64,000 bases of DNA. Origin: Domibacillus indicus. Its GTDB lineage: Bacteria > Bacillota > Bacilli > Bacillales > Domibacillaceae. The stretch is taken from the NCBI RefSeq assembly GCF_000970685.1, contig NZ_LAJB01000011.1:62001-126000 (forward strand), in the 5' to 3' direction. Positions 42,692-51,565 of the stretch are shown one piece after another (positions within the stretch are counted from its first letter, which is position 1; each line of letters begins with the position of its first letter). The position numbers and the translations under genes were made by a program. Under the pieces are notes generated by a model that did no database searches, was not told where the DNA came from, and was given only the letters and a program-made list of their open reading frames with translations.

Positions 42692-43759
42692 TTACTTATA
42701 CTCTCCAATTATTTCAACAGCTTTTTCTGTTACTTCCGTGTTAATAGCTTTATCGAAATCCAGTTCTCCCCGGATTGCCCCATTTCTTTTATACATTTCA
42801 TATTGGCTGCGAATGTCCTCTGTAAACATTTTTCCGTTCGGGTCAAGTCCTGTAACAAATACTTCTTTCCATACATCCGCTTCTTTTAAAGCGGTGTACT
42901 CTGTCATAATTTCAATGATTTCCGCTTTATCCTCGCCCTTTTTAAAGGCATCGTTGTAATCGCGGACTCCTTTTAAATAAGCTGCCATAAACCGCAGGGA
43001 TACGTCCTGTTCTTCATCGATAAATTGCGGTGAGCCAAGCACCATGGCAATTTGTGCTTCGGGTGCAAAATCCGTTGCATCGCCAAAACGGACATGAATG
43101 CCTTCTGACACTCCCTGAGTGATAAGCGGTTCAATTTGCAGAGCCGCATCAATTGAGCCGTTTTGAATCGCGGCCAGCATATTGCCAAAATCCGGCATCA
43201 ATACAAACTCAACGTCACTTTCCTTTAAACCCGCTTCTTTCAGCATCAGCTGAAAAATATAATCATCTACTGCGTGCTCCGTGGAAACCGCAATTTTTCT
43301 GCCTTTTAAGTCACTGTACTCCTTAATTTCATTTTGTTTATCTGCCCCGATTACAAAAGTAAAATACGATTTTCCTTTCACGTTGTGCCCTTTATCTGCA
43401 ATAATTTTCACATCAATCCCCTGGGCAATCGCATTAAAAAAGGATGCAGAGGAAATACCTCCCGCAATATCCACTTCACCGGACGCAAGAGCCGGCAGCA
43501 TATCATCACTGTTTGCAAATGTCGCAAACTCTACTTCAATATTGTAGTCATCAAAATATCCTTTTTCATTGGCAATGTAAAAGCCGGCGCCTGACGCAGA
43601 ACCGTCTTCTGCGATAATCACTTTCGTCTCTTTGCTTAAAGGAGCCAGGTCACCGGACGGGTTTTCTTTGCTTACATCGTTGTTGACCTCTACCTTTTCC
43701 TCCTCTGCGCAGCCTGCCAGCAAAACCAGCATTCCTAACATTCCCAGCCACTTTTTCAT
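42692..43759 (-). CDS. ABC transporter substrate-binding lipoprotein (SsuA/TauA/NMT1-like)
   Basis: This 355-residue lipoprotein has a signal peptide and lipobox LVLLAGC (Cys at about 17), so it is anchored outside the membrane. The mature part has the NMT1/SsuA fold: FYIANEKGYFDDYNIEVEF near 60, ALASGEVDIAGGISSASFF near 90 and FGNMLAAIQNGSIDAALQIEP near 190. Relatives bind alkanesulfonates, taurine, nitrate, or thiamine precursors, and the ligand cannot be chosen from sequence. It is the last gene of a permease-ATPase-binding protein operon. Confidence 0.82.
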   Translation of the reverse strand: MKKWLGMLGMLVLLAGCAEEEKVEVNNDVSKENPSGDLAPLSKETKVIIAEDGSASGAGFYIANEKGYFDDYNIEVEFATFANSDDMLPALASGEVDIAGGISSASFFNAIAQGIDVKIIADKGHNVKGKSYFTFVIGADKQNEIKEYSDLKGRKIAVSTEHAVDDYIFQLMLKEAGLKESDVEFVLMPDFGNMLAAIQNGSIDAALQIEPLITQGVSEGIHVRFGDATDFAPEAQIAMVLGSPQFIDEEQDVSLRFMAAYLKGVRDYNDAFKKGEDKAEIIEIMTEYTALKEADVWKEVFVTGLDPNGKMFTEDIRSQYEMYKRNGAIRGELDFDKAINTEVTEKAVEIIGEYK

Positions 43760-43772
43760 CGGGCTTCCTCCT

Positions 43773-44552
43773 TTACTTTCTTGATCCCTGCACCTCTTCC
43801 TGCAAATGCCCCCATATCTTCAAAAACCTGTCGGCCATTTCAGGGCTGGAGCGGACATCTTCCAATTTTCTCGGGCGCGGCAGATCAACATTTATCTCCT
43901 GCACTATTTTGCCGGGCTGTGCACTCATCAGCAGTATCCGGTCACTTAAATACAGTGCTTCATCTATACTATGGGTAATAAACAAAACGGTTTTCTTCGT
44001 TTCAGACCAAATGGCTAACAGCTCTTCCTGCAAAATATACCGGTTCTGTTCATCTAAAGCGCCAAACGGCTCATCCATAAGCAGAATTTCCGGGTCATTT
44101 GCAAAGGCCCGCGCAATGCTGACCCGCTGCTTCATCCCGCCGGACAGCTCTTTCGGATACATTTTGGCGAATTTAGAAAGCCCCACTTTATTTAGAAAGT
44201 AGGCAGTTCGTTCATTCACGTATGCTTTTGGCAAATGGCGCATAGTAAGGCCGAACGCTACATTTTCTTCCACTGTCAGCCATGGCAGGACGCCACGTTC
44301 CTGGAAAACCATTGACTGGCTCGGACGGTTTTGGTCGCTTTTTTTTATTTCAAAATGGCCCGAGCTCTGCTTTTCAAGTCCAGCTAGTATGCGAAGAAGT
44401 GTCGTTTTCCCACACCCGCTCGGGCCAACGAGGCAAACAAACTCTCCCTCTGCAATATCGAGTGAGATCTTTTCAAGCGCTGTTACACTATTGCGTTTTT
44501 TATAAAACACTTTTGTTAAATTCCGGATCAATATTTTCGAATGTGAGTTCAT
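43773..44552 (-). CDS. ABC transporter ATP-binding protein (SsuB/TauB-like)
   Basis: This 259-residue ATPase has Walker A GPSGCGKTT (near 40), a Q-loop (SMVFQERGVLPWLTVEENVAFG), the signature LSGGMKQRVSIARA, Walker B ILLMDEPFGALD and the H-loop His (FITHSIDEALYLSDR). The QERGVLPWLTV stretch is characteristic of the nitrate/sulfonate/taurine importer ATPases. It begins four bases after the permease stop codon, with its GGAGGTGA site inside the end of the permease gene. Confidence 0.9.
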   Translation of the reverse strand: MNSHSKILIRNLTKVFYKKRNSVTALEKISLDIAEGEFVCLVGPSGCGKTTLLRILAGLEKQSSGHFEIKKSDQNRPSQSMVFQERGVLPWLTVEENVAFGLTMRHLPKAYVNERTAYFLNKVGLSKFAKMYPKELSGGMKQRVSIARAFANDPEILLMDEPFGALDEQNRYILQEELLAIWSETKKTVLFITHSIDEALYLSDRILLMSAQPGKIVQEINVDLPRPRKLEDVRSSPEMADRFLKIWGHLQEEVQGSRK

Positions 44553-44556
44553 GCTG

Positions 44557-45363
44557 TCACCTCCATGGAAGTAATTTTCGCTGCAGGCCTCTCAGCAGCA
44601 GGGAAAAAATGTACCCGAAAAATGAAATAAGAATCAGCCCGACAAACATTTCTTTTAATAAAAATGCGCCGTAGGATGTCCAAATCAAGTAGCCGATTCC
44701 TGATTTTGCTCCCATCATTTCAGCAGCGACAATTGTAAGAAGGGCAATGGCCTGGCCCATCTGAATTCCTTCCAGCATAAAGGGAAGTGCACCGGGCAGC
44801 GCAATTTTTAAAAAGAAGTCTTTTTTTCCCGCCTCATAGTTTTTCGCCACGTCCAGATAAATAGACTCAATTGAAATAACACCGGCGACTGTATTGATAA
44901 CGACTGGGAAAAAGACGCTTCCCGCAATAGTTACGACTTTTGATACTTCCCCAATTCCAAAAATAATTAAAATAATCGGCAGCAATGCAAGTGTGGGAAT
45001 GGGCATGAGCGCCATAATAAGAGGAGAAAGGAAATGTCTGATCGGCGCATATAGACCCATACATAGACCGAGGATAACTCCGGGAATAACACCGAGTAAG
45101 AATCCTGCGAAGATTCGAAATAAGGAAATATTTATGTGGTAGAACAATTCACCGCTCGTGATTAAATCAATAAATGTAGAGATAATGGCTGTAGGAGGCG
45201 GAAAAAACCGCGCATCAATCAGCCCGCTTTGTGATAAGAACTGCCACACCAGCAAAAGAAAGATAGGGGAACAAACAGTGAGCCATGTTTTAAACCGCTT
45301 CTGTCCCTGCTGCTTACGCCATTCCTGCTTTTCCATTTCAATGGGATTTTTCGGACCCTTCAT
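44557..45363 (-). CDS. ABC transporter permease (SsuC/TauC-like)
   Basis: This 268-residue permease has about six helices and the EAA-type loop YEAGKKDFFLKIALPGALPF near residue 175, as in the SsuC/TauC/NrtB group. The start at 45363 has AGAGGTGG upstream; the open frame extends earlier without a ribosome site. It is the first gene of the importer operon. The promoter region upstream is occupied by a mosaic intergenic repeat, and I found no clear promoter or riboswitch. Confidence 0.87.
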   Translation of the reverse strand: MKGPKNPIEMEKQEWRKQQGQKRFKTWLTVCSPIFLLLVWQFLSQSGLIDARFFPPPTAIISTFIDLITSGELFYHINISLFRIFAGFLLGVIPGVILGLCMGLYAPIRHFLSPLIMALMPIPTLALLPIILIIFGIGEVSKVVTIAGSVFFPVVINTVAGVISIESIYLDVAKNYEAGKKDFFLKIALPGALPFMLEGIQMGQAIALLTIVAAEMMGAKSGIGYLIWTSYGAFLLKEMFVGLILISFFGYIFSLLLRGLQRKLLPWR

Positions 45364-45432
45364 TTTCACCACCTCTTCTTCAAAATATATGCAGGAAGCT
45401 GAAAATGTGTGCCCCGGACAAACACCCGTCAC

Positions 45433-45690
45433 TAAAAGCAGCATAGTAGGCTGCGGGCTGGCGGCTTCGCCCGTTCTTTTTCAGGAAAGAAGAGACGATG
45501 AACGATTAATGGCGCTTTGTTCCTTATGAAGAAGGAAGAAAAACAAATTTTGCTGTTTTCCTCCCCACAAAGACGGCAGGCGCGGGGCACAGACTCCAAT
45601 GGGACTAGCAGGACAGCTGAGATCGGTGGAGACGGCAGGCGGAAAAGAACTCAGCGTGTGCCCGTGGAACGCGAAGGTCTGCGAATGCCG
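45433..45690. repeat. Dispersed intergenic repeat, copy B (composite)
   Basis: This stretch contains no gene. Its left half (45433-45564), read on the minus strand, matches the 5' and 3' parts of copy A (GGAGGAAAACAGCA... and GCCGCCAGCCCGCAGCC), with only the TTCCTGAAA link between them and the core missing. Its right half (about 45571-45690), read on the plus strand, matches the core (CAGACTCC-GGGAC-AGCAGGACAGCTGAG, then CTCAGCG-GCCCGTGGAACGCG). Confidence 0.55.
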
Positions 45691-45798
45691 TTTCACTCAC
45701 CCTGGCTAAGTACTGTTCTCATGTGCTTTTTAAGAAACAATATGTAAAAATCATTTGTTCAATTATGAAGTAAATAACTTTGTCTACAAATTGAAATC

Positions 45799-45828
45799 AG
45801 CCGGCTCCTGCGAGGAGCCGGCTGTTTT
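45799..45828. terminator. Terminator after the GIY-YIG gene
   Basis: AGCCGGCTCC (45799-45808) pairs perfectly with GGAGCCGGCT (45814-45823) over a 5-base loop. GTTTTA follows on the plus strand. Confidence 0.7.
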
Positions 45829-45833
45829 ATCAT

Positions 45834-46184
45834 TTATTTTTTCCGATGATAGCCTTTTTCCCCGTATGGCTGTGCTTTTTCCAACCATTTTTCTTCGAGC
45901 TTCTCAAGAGCCCTTTTTTCATCAAAAAAGCCTGTTTCCGGCTTTTTCAGGATTTCAAGAATCTCAAACTGAAACGCTTCCTTTCCAAATTCATTCCATT
46001 CATCCTGAAGAGCTTTATAGGTGCTTGTTCCTGCTTGAAGTTCAAATTTACGCCCTTTTAACGTTTTTATATTACGTGTGCTGCCTATAAACACTTTTCC
46101 GTTTACTGTGTTTTTAATTTGATAAATTCCTGCTTCCGACTTTGTTTCTTTGAATTGCCGCTTCAGCTCTTTTTTTCGGTCCAT
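45834..46184 (-). CDS. GIY-YIG nuclease family protein
   Basis: This 116-residue protein has the small GIY-YIG fold. The first motif GIYQIKNTVNGKVFIGST is at about residues 19-36; the second half reads VFIG instead of YIG. It may act as a small nuclease or be inactive. The ATG at 46184 has GGGAGGA upstream. It lies 13 bases downstream of a DUF2087 regulator gene in one operon, a pairing that recurs in Bacillus. The role of the pair is unknown. Confidence 0.72.
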   Translation of the reverse strand: MDRKKELKRQFKETKSEAGIYQIKNTVNGKVFIGSTRNIKTLKGRKFELQAGTSTYKALQDEWNEFGKEAFQFEILEILKKPETGFFDEKRALEKLEEKWLEKAQPYGEKGYHRKK

Positions 46185-46197
46185 TTTTATTCCTCCC

Positions 46198-46944
46198 TTA
46201 TTCACTGATACAGTATTCGCTTCCATCAGGCGTGCGGTTTAAAAATCCGTACTCAATTAAATACCTTCTGACTTTTGCGTAATCATCAAAGACCGTTAAC
46301 AGGAGCTCATTTGCTTGTTTTTCGTTATAAATTTGTCCTGGATTAAATTTTTTCGCGACTTCCCGCATAATAATCAATCTTTGCTTTTCTCTGGGCGGGA
46401 ATGCCAGCAGGACGCCTTCAGGCATAAACTTTTTTATTATTTTCTCTTGTTCTTCTTTGGTGATATTGTAGCGGCTGTCGATCATTTTCGCCTGCTTATG
46501 CGGCGGAACCAGCGCGGGAGCATGCTTATCTTTTTCTTTTAATAATTCCATTATGGTTAAAAACATTTTCGCCTGCCGTTCTTTTTCTTTTAACACAAAA
46601 CGATGGTTCCGAATTGTTGAAGAACTGCCAACCCCCATTTCTTCCTGAACCTCTTTATCGCTTTTCCCTTCATAAAAAAGGCGCAGCAGCTTATTTTGAT
46701 GGTCTGTCAGCCCTGTCAGTTTTTTGTCCATTTCCATAACAGCTTTAAATACCGAGCCATGCTTTTCTTCAATATGAATTTTCATGTAGCGCTCCGCTTC
46801 ATACAGCGTCTCTTTAAAGGGATAAATAACTCCTTTTTCAAGCTCTATCCCGCATAGCAGGCAATTAAAAGAACGCTCTTCTTCAATGTATCCTTTTTTC
46901 AATTCAGCAATCGAAGCATTCCAAAAATCTTCCGATAAACTCAT
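46198..46944 (-). CDS. DUF2087 domain regulator with LuxR-like helix-turn-helix
   Basis: This 248-residue protein has three parts. A Cys/His segment (FNCLLCG at about 26-32 and IHIEEKH at about 56-62) could bind zinc. A LuxR-like helix-turn-helix (about 78-120: TDHQNKLLRLFYEGKSDKEV, GVGSSSTIRNHRFVLKEKER) follows. The C-terminal DUF2087 domain reads LLAFPPREKQRLIIMREVAK to VRRYLIEYGFLNRTPDGSEY. It probably regulates itself and the GIY-YIG gene; an inverted repeat lies upstream. Confidence 0.75.
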   Translation of the reverse strand: MSLSEDFWNASIAELKKGYIEEERSFNCLLCGIELEKGVIYPFKETLYEAERYMKIHIEEKHGSVFKAVMEMDKKLTGLTDHQNKLLRLFYEGKSDKEVQEEMGVGSSSTIRNHRFVLKEKERQAKMFLTIMELLKEKDKHAPALVPPHKQAKMIDSRYNITKEEQEKIIKKFMPEGVLLAFPPREKQRLIIMREVAKKFNPGQIYNEKQANELLLTVFDDYAKVRRYLIEYGFLNRTPDGSEYCISE

Positions 46945-46978
46945 TTACTAAACACAACCTTTTTTAATCTAATTATTA

Positions 46979-47003
46979 ACAAACATTTTATTTAATTGTT
47001 TGT
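46979..47003. promoter_or_regulatory. Inverted repeat upstream of the DUF2087 gene
   Basis: ACAAACA and TGTTTGT are perfect 7-base arms separated by 11 bases, 35 bases before the start. It is a candidate operator. Confidence 0.4.
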
Positions 47004-47024
47004 AAAAAGTCAATTAAAAAAACC

Positions 47025-47043
47025 GTCCTTAAAAAAGACGGGA
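47025..47043. terminator. Short hairpin between DUF2087 and sacA genes
   Basis: CCGTC and GACGG with an A-rich loop lie in an AT-rich stretch. The stem is weak. Confidence 0.3.
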
Positions 47044-47124
47044 ATGAAAATATTTTATTTAGTTTTCTATTTCCCAATTATTTATACAGCTTCATTCAGC
47101 CTCAAGCTTGTTTAAGGCTGGCTG

Positions 47125-48585
47125 CTATTCAGCTTTCCAAATGTCCTTTAACTTCCAGGCAGTAAATGAAATAAGCCTCACTTCACCGTCATCGGCAAAC
47201 AATTCAATACGCCTGCTTTGCTCTTTCGGATAAATACGGCCGGTCATCACCACTTCACCATTGTTGACAAATAATTCAATGGACGAGCGGTCAATAAAAA
47301 GATGCAGTCTGATGACAGCTGATTCGTTAACTTTTGCTTTACGAACGCCCCCTTCTCCTTCTCCTGACTGGCTGCGGTCGAAAACTACCCTTCGGCTGGC
47401 AGCTTCATAACGGATAACTGTTTTTTCTCTTCCGTCTTCTGAACAGCGGACATGTAAGCCAAATGACGAGGCATTGCGCGCTTCAAATTCCGCAACAATC
47501 TCAAGTTTATCACCCGCTAAATGCAATTTCTGAATCCCCGAAATACTCATCGGGCCGGCGATTGTTTTTTGACCGCGGAGCTTTTCCAATTCTTTAACCG
47601 GCCGCATAATCAATTTTCCGGATTCACTGAAAGCAAGCTCACGCGGAAGAGTAAGGGCTCCTGCCCAGCCATGCGCCTGTTCCGGCATCTTTGCTTCCCA
47701 CATATTCATCCAGCCGAATAAAATTCGCCGGCCCTGGTAATCTTTGAATGTCTGGGCTGCATAAAAGTCAAAGCCTTTATCAAGTTCTTGAAAATCCCCG
47801 TATTTAAATGAAGCCGTCTCATAATCGAATTCACCAATAAGCACCCCCGTCTGGTACAGATTTTGAAAGTCATCACCCGACGGCTCCATTCCTTGAGGAG
47901 AGAAAACAAGTATATGACGGCCCTCCAATTCAAAAAAATCCGGGCATTCCAGCATAAAACCGAGCTTGCCTTCACTTTTTACAATCGCTCCACGATCCTT
48001 CCACGATAATAAATTATCAGATTCATACAAGTGAACATTCCCCTGCTTATTTTTCTGACTGCCGACAACCATGTACCACCCGCCATTATGATTCCACACT
48101 TTTGGATCTCGAAAATCGGCACCGGCTCCTTCCGGCGGTTCACTAATAACAGGATTTTGCGGATGCTTTTCAAAATGGACACCGTCTGTGCTTACCGCAA
48201 TACACTGCACTTCTTTTATTTCATCTCCGCTCTCTGCATGGCCTGTGTAAACAAGCGTCAATACCCCGTTATCATCGACTGCACTGCCAGAAAAGCAGCC
48301 GTCTTTGTCATATGCTGCACCGGGTGCAAGAGCAATCGGCAAATGCTCCCAGTGGACCAGGTCTTTGCTTTTTATGTGGCCCCAATGAATCGCTCCTGGT
48401 TTTACATCGTATGGATGATGCTGATAAAATACGTGATACTCCCCCTTCCACTGAATCAGCCCGTTTGGATCATTGATCCAGCGGGCTGGCGCCATAATGT
48501 GATAGCCAGGCCGATAATGGCTTTCTGCCGCCTGTCCGGCCGCTTCAAAAACTGCTTTCTGTGCTTTCTCAATCGCTTTCTTCAT
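47125..48585 (-). CDS. sacA: Sucrose-6-phosphate hydrolase, GH32 (first copy)
   Basis: This 486-residue GH32 enzyme splits sucrose-6-phosphate to glucose-6-phosphate and fructose. The catalytic triad motifs are WINDPNG (nucleophile Asp, near residue 37), FRDPK (transition-state Asp, near 158) and ECPD (acid/base Glu, near 213). A beta-sandwich domain follows residue 330. It starts at an ATG behind AAGGAGG. It is divergent from a LacI-type regulator gene but, unlike the second copy, has no GGAACCGGTTCC operator nearby. It may act on another beta-fructoside or be differently controlled. Confidence 0.9.
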   Translation of the reverse strand: MKKAIEKAQKAVFEAAGQAAESHYRPGYHIMAPARWINDPNGLIQWKGEYHVFYQHHPYDVKPGAIHWGHIKSKDLVHWEHLPIALAPGAAYDKDGCFSGSAVDDNGVLTLVYTGHAESGDEIKEVQCIAVSTDGVHFEKHPQNPVISEPPEGAGADFRDPKVWNHNGGWYMVVGSQKNKQGNVHLYESDNLLSWKDRGAIVKSEGKLGFMLECPDFFELEGRHILVFSPQGMEPSGDDFQNLYQTGVLIGEFDYETASFKYGDFQELDKGFDFYAAQTFKDYQGRRILFGWMNMWEAKMPEQAHGWAGALTLPRELAFSESGKLIMRPVKELEKLRGQKTIAGPMSISGIQKLHLAGDKLEIVAEFEARNASSFGLHVRCSEDGREKTVIRYEAASRRVVFDRSQSGEGEGGVRKAKVNESAVIRLHLFIDRSSIELFVNNGEVVMTGRIYPKEQSRRIELFADDGEVRLISFTAWKLKDIWKAE

Positions 48586-48905
48586 TTACAGCTGCCTCCT
48601 TGATCTTGGAAATTCTCTCTTGCCATGCACGCCACTCTGCATCAACCTATCCCCTCTACTATATTACGAGTAAACATTGTATACTCATTTATATCTCTTC
48701 AATTTTCAAAACAGCGGGTGTTTGCCTATATAGGCTGAACAAATGATGTTACACACATCAACGGCCAGTGCAAAAAGCATCTTTCAACTCATATAAAAAA
48801 ATAGATTGTTAATATTGTTTCTGGCGGCCTGGTTTTTCATCAAAATAAACAGTGGATATTATCTTGTTGTATAGTAGAAATATAAAAGAAATGGAGTGAA
48901 CAACC
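48586..48905. other. Divergent intergenic region between sacA and the LacI-type regulator gene
   Basis: The 320 bases hold no gene. Visible elements are the perfect palindrome GCCTATATAGGC (48724-48735) and an inverted repeat GAGTA-N9-TACTC near 48669, both candidate regulator sites. No cre site or GGAACCGGTTCC operator was found. Confidence 0.45.
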
Positions 48906-49904
48906 GTGAAAACTATTGCAGATATTGCAAAGATCGCGGGCGTGGCAAAAAGCACGGTATCACGCTATTTAAATGGCGGTTCAGTAAGCGAAGAAACAAA
49001 GAAAAAAATTGAATTGGTAGTCCAAGAGACCGGGTATGCCCCAAATGCCTTTGCACAGAGCTTAAAAGCAAAAAAAACAAATATTATCGGCACCATTATT
49101 CCCCGTCTGGATTCTTATGCCACATCCCGTACGCTTATGGGAATTGATGAGCGTCTGCGAGAATTAAATTATCATATGCTTGTATCAAATACCGGTCAGG
49201 ATTTAAAACGTGAAATTGAAAATATTTATACCCTCGCCAAACAAAAAGTGGCCGGCATTATTTTGCTTGCCACGGAAGTAACCAATGCTCATTTAAAAGC
49301 ATTTGAGGAAATTGATGTTCCGGTACTGCTTGTCGGCCAGCAGCACGAAAGTGTTTACAGCCTTGTGCATGATGATGAAACGGCCGGTTATGCGATAGGC
49401 AAATATATTGCACAGCGGGGACACAAAAAAATCGCTTTTCTTGGTGTTGGTGAATATGATGTGGCTGTAGGTGTAAACCGCAAAAAAGGATTTGCCCAGG
49501 CAGTTGGTGAACACGCCGCAGATGTGGAAGCCCGCTTTTTTGAAACAACCTTCAGCATGAGTGATGCTGCTGAGCAGGCATGCCGGATTTTAGATGATTT
49601 TTCTCCATCGGCTATTGTATGCGCCACAGACAATATTGCACTCGGCGCTATGAAAGCAGCCTACCAAAAGCAGCTTCAAGTACCAAGAGACCTTTCCATT
49701 ACTGGCTTTGGCGGCTATGAGGTTACTGCAATGACAAACCCTTCTTTGACGACGGTCCATATACATTTTAAAGAAGCAGGACAAACGGCGGCTGATCACA
49801 TAGCTAAACTTGTAAAGGGAGAAGAAGTACCAAAGCTGGCTTATTCCCGTTTTGATCTTATTTTGCGAGAAAGTGTTGACATTCGTACAATGCATAATTT
49901 ATAA
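48906..49904 (+). CDS. scrR: LacI family sucrose regulator (ScrR/SacR-like)
   Basis: This 332-residue repressor has an N-terminal helix-turn-helix (DIAKIAGVAKSTVSRYLNGG) and the hinge segment NAFAQSLKAKKTN. Its effector domain includes CATDNIALGAMKAAYQ and DLSITGFGGYEVTAMTNPSLTTV, which resemble the sucrose regulators ScrR. The start is a GTG at 48906 behind GGAGTGA. It lies directly upstream of sacP; two perfect GGAACCGGTTCC palindromes follow it and are its likely operators. Fructose or a phosphorylated sugar is the probable inducer. Confidence 0.85.
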   Translation: MKTIADIAKIAGVAKSTVSRYLNGGSVSEETKKKIELVVQETGYAPNAFAQSLKAKKTNIIGTIIPRLDSYATSRTLMGIDERLRELNYHMLVSNTGQDLKREIENIYTLAKQKVAGIILLATEVTNAHLKAFEEIDVPVLLVGQQHESVYSLVHDDETAGYAIGKYIAQRGHKKIAFLGVGEYDVAVGVNRKKGFAQAVGEHAADVEARFFETTFSMSDAAEQACRILDDFSPSAIVCATDNIALGAMKAAYQKQLQVPRDLSITGFGGYEVTAMTNPSLTTVHIHFKEAGQTAADHIAKLVKGEEVPKLAYSRFDLILRESVDIRTMHNL

Positions 49905-49909
49905 TCTAT

Positions 49910-49924
49910 TTGAAATCGGTTCCC
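49910..49924 (+). promoter_or_regulatory. cre-like site upstream of sacP
   Basis: TTGAAATCGGTTCCC matches 14 of 15 positions of the cre consensus. It also contains a GGTTCC half-site of the neighbouring operators, so it could bind CcpA, ScrR or both. Confidence 0.45.
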
Positions 49925-49953
49925 AAAACCGTTTTCATTTTTTAAAAATCAAA

Positions 49954-49982
49954 TTGGAACCGGTTCCTAAAATCGGTTATAT
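49954..49982 (+). promoter_or_regulatory. Sigma-A promoter of the sucrose operon
   Basis: TTGGAA (49954-49959), a 17-base spacer and TTATAT (49977-49982). The first operator overlaps the -35. Confidence 0.65.
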
Positions 49983-50008
49983 TTTTCGGTTTTTTTGGAA
50001 CCGGTTCC
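49956..50008. promoter_or_regulatory. Paired ScrR-type operators
   Basis: GGAACCGGTTCC, a perfect 12-base palindrome, occurs at 49956-49967 and 49997-50008, each inside the same 16 bases TTGGAACCGGTTCCTA. They are 41 bases apart (about four helical turns), one over the -35 and one just after the start of transcription. This is a strong repression and looping geometry. Confidence 0.75.
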
Positions 50009-50069
50009 TATCTATTTGTTAATTATTTTTTAGGGACTAATACGCTTCGCCCACAAAGGAGGAAATAGT

Positions 50070-51509
50070 GTGAATTACAATGAAATCGCCCGGGATACGC
50101 TTGAAGCCATCGGCGGCAAGGAAAATATCGCTGCCGCTGCACATTGTGCTACCCGCCTGCGCCTCGCTCTGCATGATGAGTCTCTTGTTAACCAGGAAAA
50201 GCTTGATTCAATGGAGAGCGTCAAAGGCACATTCTCAACCGGCGGCCAGTTCCAAATTATTTTTGGCTCCGGCACTGTCAATAAAGTGTATCAGGAATTT
50301 TCAAAAATGACCGGTACAGAGGGAATGTCGACAGCAGACGTAAAAAGTGCAGGTGCCAAAAAGATGAATCCGCTCCAGCAGCTTGTCAAAATGCTGTCTG
50401 ATATTTTCGTTCCAATTATTCCAGCGATTGTTGCCGGCGGTTTGCTGATGGGCCTCAATAATCTGCTGACAGCCCAGGGATTGTTTATTGATGGAAAATC
50501 TTTGATTGAAGCCTATCCAAACATGGCGGATCTTGCCGCTCTTATTAATACCTTTGCCAATGCCGCCTTTGTTTTCCTGCCTATTTTAATCGGCTTTTCT
50601 GCTACCCAGCGATTTGGAGGCAATCCCTATTTGGGGGCAACACTCGGTATGCTGATGGTTCACCCGGACCTTCTTAATGCTTATAACCTTGGAGATGCCG
50701 TTATCAGCGGCGACATTCCTGTCTGGTCCATTTTCGGTTTTGAAATCGAAAAAGTTGGTTACCAGGGAACTGTTCTGCCTGTACTGGCCGCGTCATTTAT
50801 TCTGGCTAAAGTAGAAACATTTCTTCGGAAAGTGATTCCATCTATTTTTGATAATTTACTGACACCGCTTTTAACTATTTTTATTACCGGCATTTTAACG
50901 TTTACGTTAGTCGGCCCTATTACTCGTTCAGCCGGCAACCTTTTGTCAGATGGTTTAATTTGGATGTATGATACAACTGGTTTTATCGGAGGCGCTTTGT
51001 TTGGCCTTCTGTATGCCCCAATTGTTATTACCGGCATGCATCACAGCTTTATTGCGGTAGAAACACAGCTGCTTGCAGATATCGCAAAAACAGGGGGATC
51101 GTTTATCTTTGTTGTCGCTACGATGTCCAATGTAGCTCAGGGGGCTGCCACACTTGCCGTCTTTATGATGACAAAAAACAAAAAGCTGAAAGGGACAGCT
51201 TCTGCTGCCGGTGTTTCTGCCCTGCTCGGCATTACGGAGCCTGCCCTGTTTGGTGTTAACCTGAAGCTTCGTTATCCATTTATCGGCGCCATTATCGGTT
51301 CCGCCGTAGCAACTGCTTTTGTAACATTCTTCAAAGTGAAAGCAATCGCACTGGGTGCTGCGGGGCTTCCGGGCATTATTTCCGTTCAGCATGAAGGGCT
51401 CGCCCAATATGTTATCGGTATGGTCATTGCCATTGTCGTTGCTTTTGCTGTTACGATTGTGCTTGGGAAACGAACGGAAAAAAAACAGGCTGTTCAAGAA
51501 GCGGCTTAA
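50070..51509 (+). CDS. sacP: PTS sucrose-specific IIBC component
   Basis: This 479-residue sugar phosphotransferase protein imports and phosphorylates sucrose. The IIB domain has its phosphorylated Cys in AAAHCATRLRLAL (near residue 26). The IIC domain (about 105-460) is multi-helical with the motif LLGITEPALFGVNLKLRYPF. No IIA domain is attached, so it must borrow a IIA from a glucose-type system. The start is a GTG at 50070 with AAAGGAGG upstream. It heads the sacP-sacA-scrK unit. Confidence 0.93.
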   Translation: MNYNEIARDTLEAIGGKENIAAAAHCATRLRLALHDESLVNQEKLDSMESVKGTFSTGGQFQIIFGSGTVNKVYQEFSKMTGTEGMSTADVKSAGAKKMNPLQQLVKMLSDIFVPIIPAIVAGGLLMGLNNLLTAQGLFIDGKSLIEAYPNMADLAALINTFANAAFVFLPILIGFSATQRFGGNPYLGATLGMLMVHPDLLNAYNLGDAVISGDIPVWSIFGFEIEKVGYQGTVLPVLAASFILAKVETFLRKVIPSIFDNLLTPLLTIFITGILTFTLVGPITRSAGNLLSDGLIWMYDTTGFIGGALFGLLYAPIVITGMHHSFIAVETQLLADIAKTGGSFIFVVATMSNVAQGAATLAVFMMTKNKKLKGTASAAGVSALLGITEPALFGVNLKLRYPFIGAIIGSAVATAFVTFFKVKAIALGAAGLPGIISVQHEGLAQYVIGMVIAIVVAFAVTIVLGKRTEKKQAVQEAA

Positions 51510-51516
51510 AACGTTA

Positions 51517-51546
51517 AAAATGGAGGAGAAATCCTCCATTTTATTT
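51517..51546 (+). terminator. Intercistronic terminator between sacP and sacA
   Basis: AAAATGGAGGA (51517-51527) pairs perfectly with TCCTCCATTTT (51532-51542) over loop GAAA, followed by ATTTT. It probably lowers transcription of the downstream genes. Confidence 0.75.
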
Positions 51547-51565
51547 TAATAGAGGAGTGATTTTG

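Noticed and set aside
45364-45830. S-box or other riboswitch upstream of the SsuABC/TauABC-type operon
   Set aside because: The conserved S-box blocks are absent; the hairpins there belong to copy B of the dispersed repeat and a terminator.
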